Assembly: GCA_015039365.1 (NCBI GenBank)
Contig: WION01000619.1
Location: forward strand, 1 to 28,150
Source of the DNA: Amanita rubescens
Taxonomy: Eukaryota; Basidiomycota; Agaricomycetes; Agaricales; Amanitaceae
Length of the DNA stretch: 28,150 nt
Direction of reading: 5' to 3'
In this document: positions 28,082 to 28,150 of the stretch, one piece after another
How the letters are laid out: the number at the start of each line of letters is the position of its first letter
Numbering within the stretch: the first letter of the stretch is position 1
The notes under the pieces: model-generated
Seen by the model: the letters and a program-made list of their open reading frames with translations, nothing else
The model's database searches: none
What the model was told of the DNA's origin: nothing
Program-made: the position numbers and the translations under genes

Positions 28082-28150
28082 TGTACAGTAGGTCTGGGCT
28101 CATCATAATCTAAATAAATGGTGATCAGTGCTTGGGACAAAGATTAAATT

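Larger units (their letters stand above)
27064..28150. other. Intergenic repeat-bearing DNA after the Spt5-like gene
   Basis: No gene is supported. The segment carries five GGCC palindromes and one arm of the dispersed element. The pairs CCGGCTGAAGGGAGGGG (about 27290) and CCCCTCCTTCAGCCGG (about 27508) are reverse complements, showing another inverted arrangement centred near 27.4 kb. The A+T-rich tail after 27840 is featureless except for the last palindrome. Confidence 0.5.

Overview
The window looks like an accessory, repeat-rich stretch of a basidiomycete nuclear genome, most likely a mushroom-forming agaricomycete. The evidence is five genes split by many short introns (mostly 45-70 nt, GT-AG with CTAAC or CTGAC-like branch sites and two GC-AG introns), a decayed Ty1/copia element, protein types that are expanded in Agaricomycetes (a TET/JBP-type oxygenase, a JmjC-type oxygenase, an Spt5/KOW paralogue), and kilobases of satellite and dispersed repeats. 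All exon models were built by hand from open frames, splice motifs and phase. No homology search was run, so family names rest on recognised motifs.

Layout. 5-1884: two minus-strand multi-exon genes of unknown function (148 and 286 aa models). 2120-3850: a dead copia remnant with an in-frame stop, internal deletions and frameshifts. 3850-5700: non-coding DNA with several TTCG-rich tandem repeats. 5801-7617: an apparently intact 7-exon gene for a 478-aa TET/JBP-like Fe(II)/2-oxoglutarate dioxygenase. 7760-8075: an 85-bp tandem repeat. 8183-10933: a large minus-strand gene with a Cys/His-rich N-terminus, a proline/arginine/serine repeat region and a C-terminal half that may be ATP-grasp-like; one of its junctions is unresolved. 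11301-13041: a 567-aa JmjC-like protein, flanked on both sides by decayed monomers of the satellite that dominates the next 7 kb. 13045-20110: a satellite of about 177 bp, interrupted at 13.43-14.88 kb by a triplicated 0.55-0.6 kb unit and at 16.8 kb by a 53-bp palindrome that also lies just upstream of the JmjC gene. 20.1-24.7 kb and 27.1-28.1 kb: gene-poor DNA carrying 17 copies of a short GGCC-centred palindrome and a larger dispersed repeat that forms inverted pairs. 24739-27063: a 7-exon, 669-aa Spt5-like KOW protein.

The genes do not form an operon-like pathway. Their common thread is chromatin and nucleic acids: two different Fe(II)/2-oxoglutarate oxygenase families and a transcription-elongation-factor paralogue sit beside satellite DNA. 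Whether this is functional or only reflects where such genes accumulate cannot be settled from sequence. The most unusual parts are the satellite with its higher-order periodicity, the JmjC gene embedded in satellite remnants, and the orientation-switching palindrome family.
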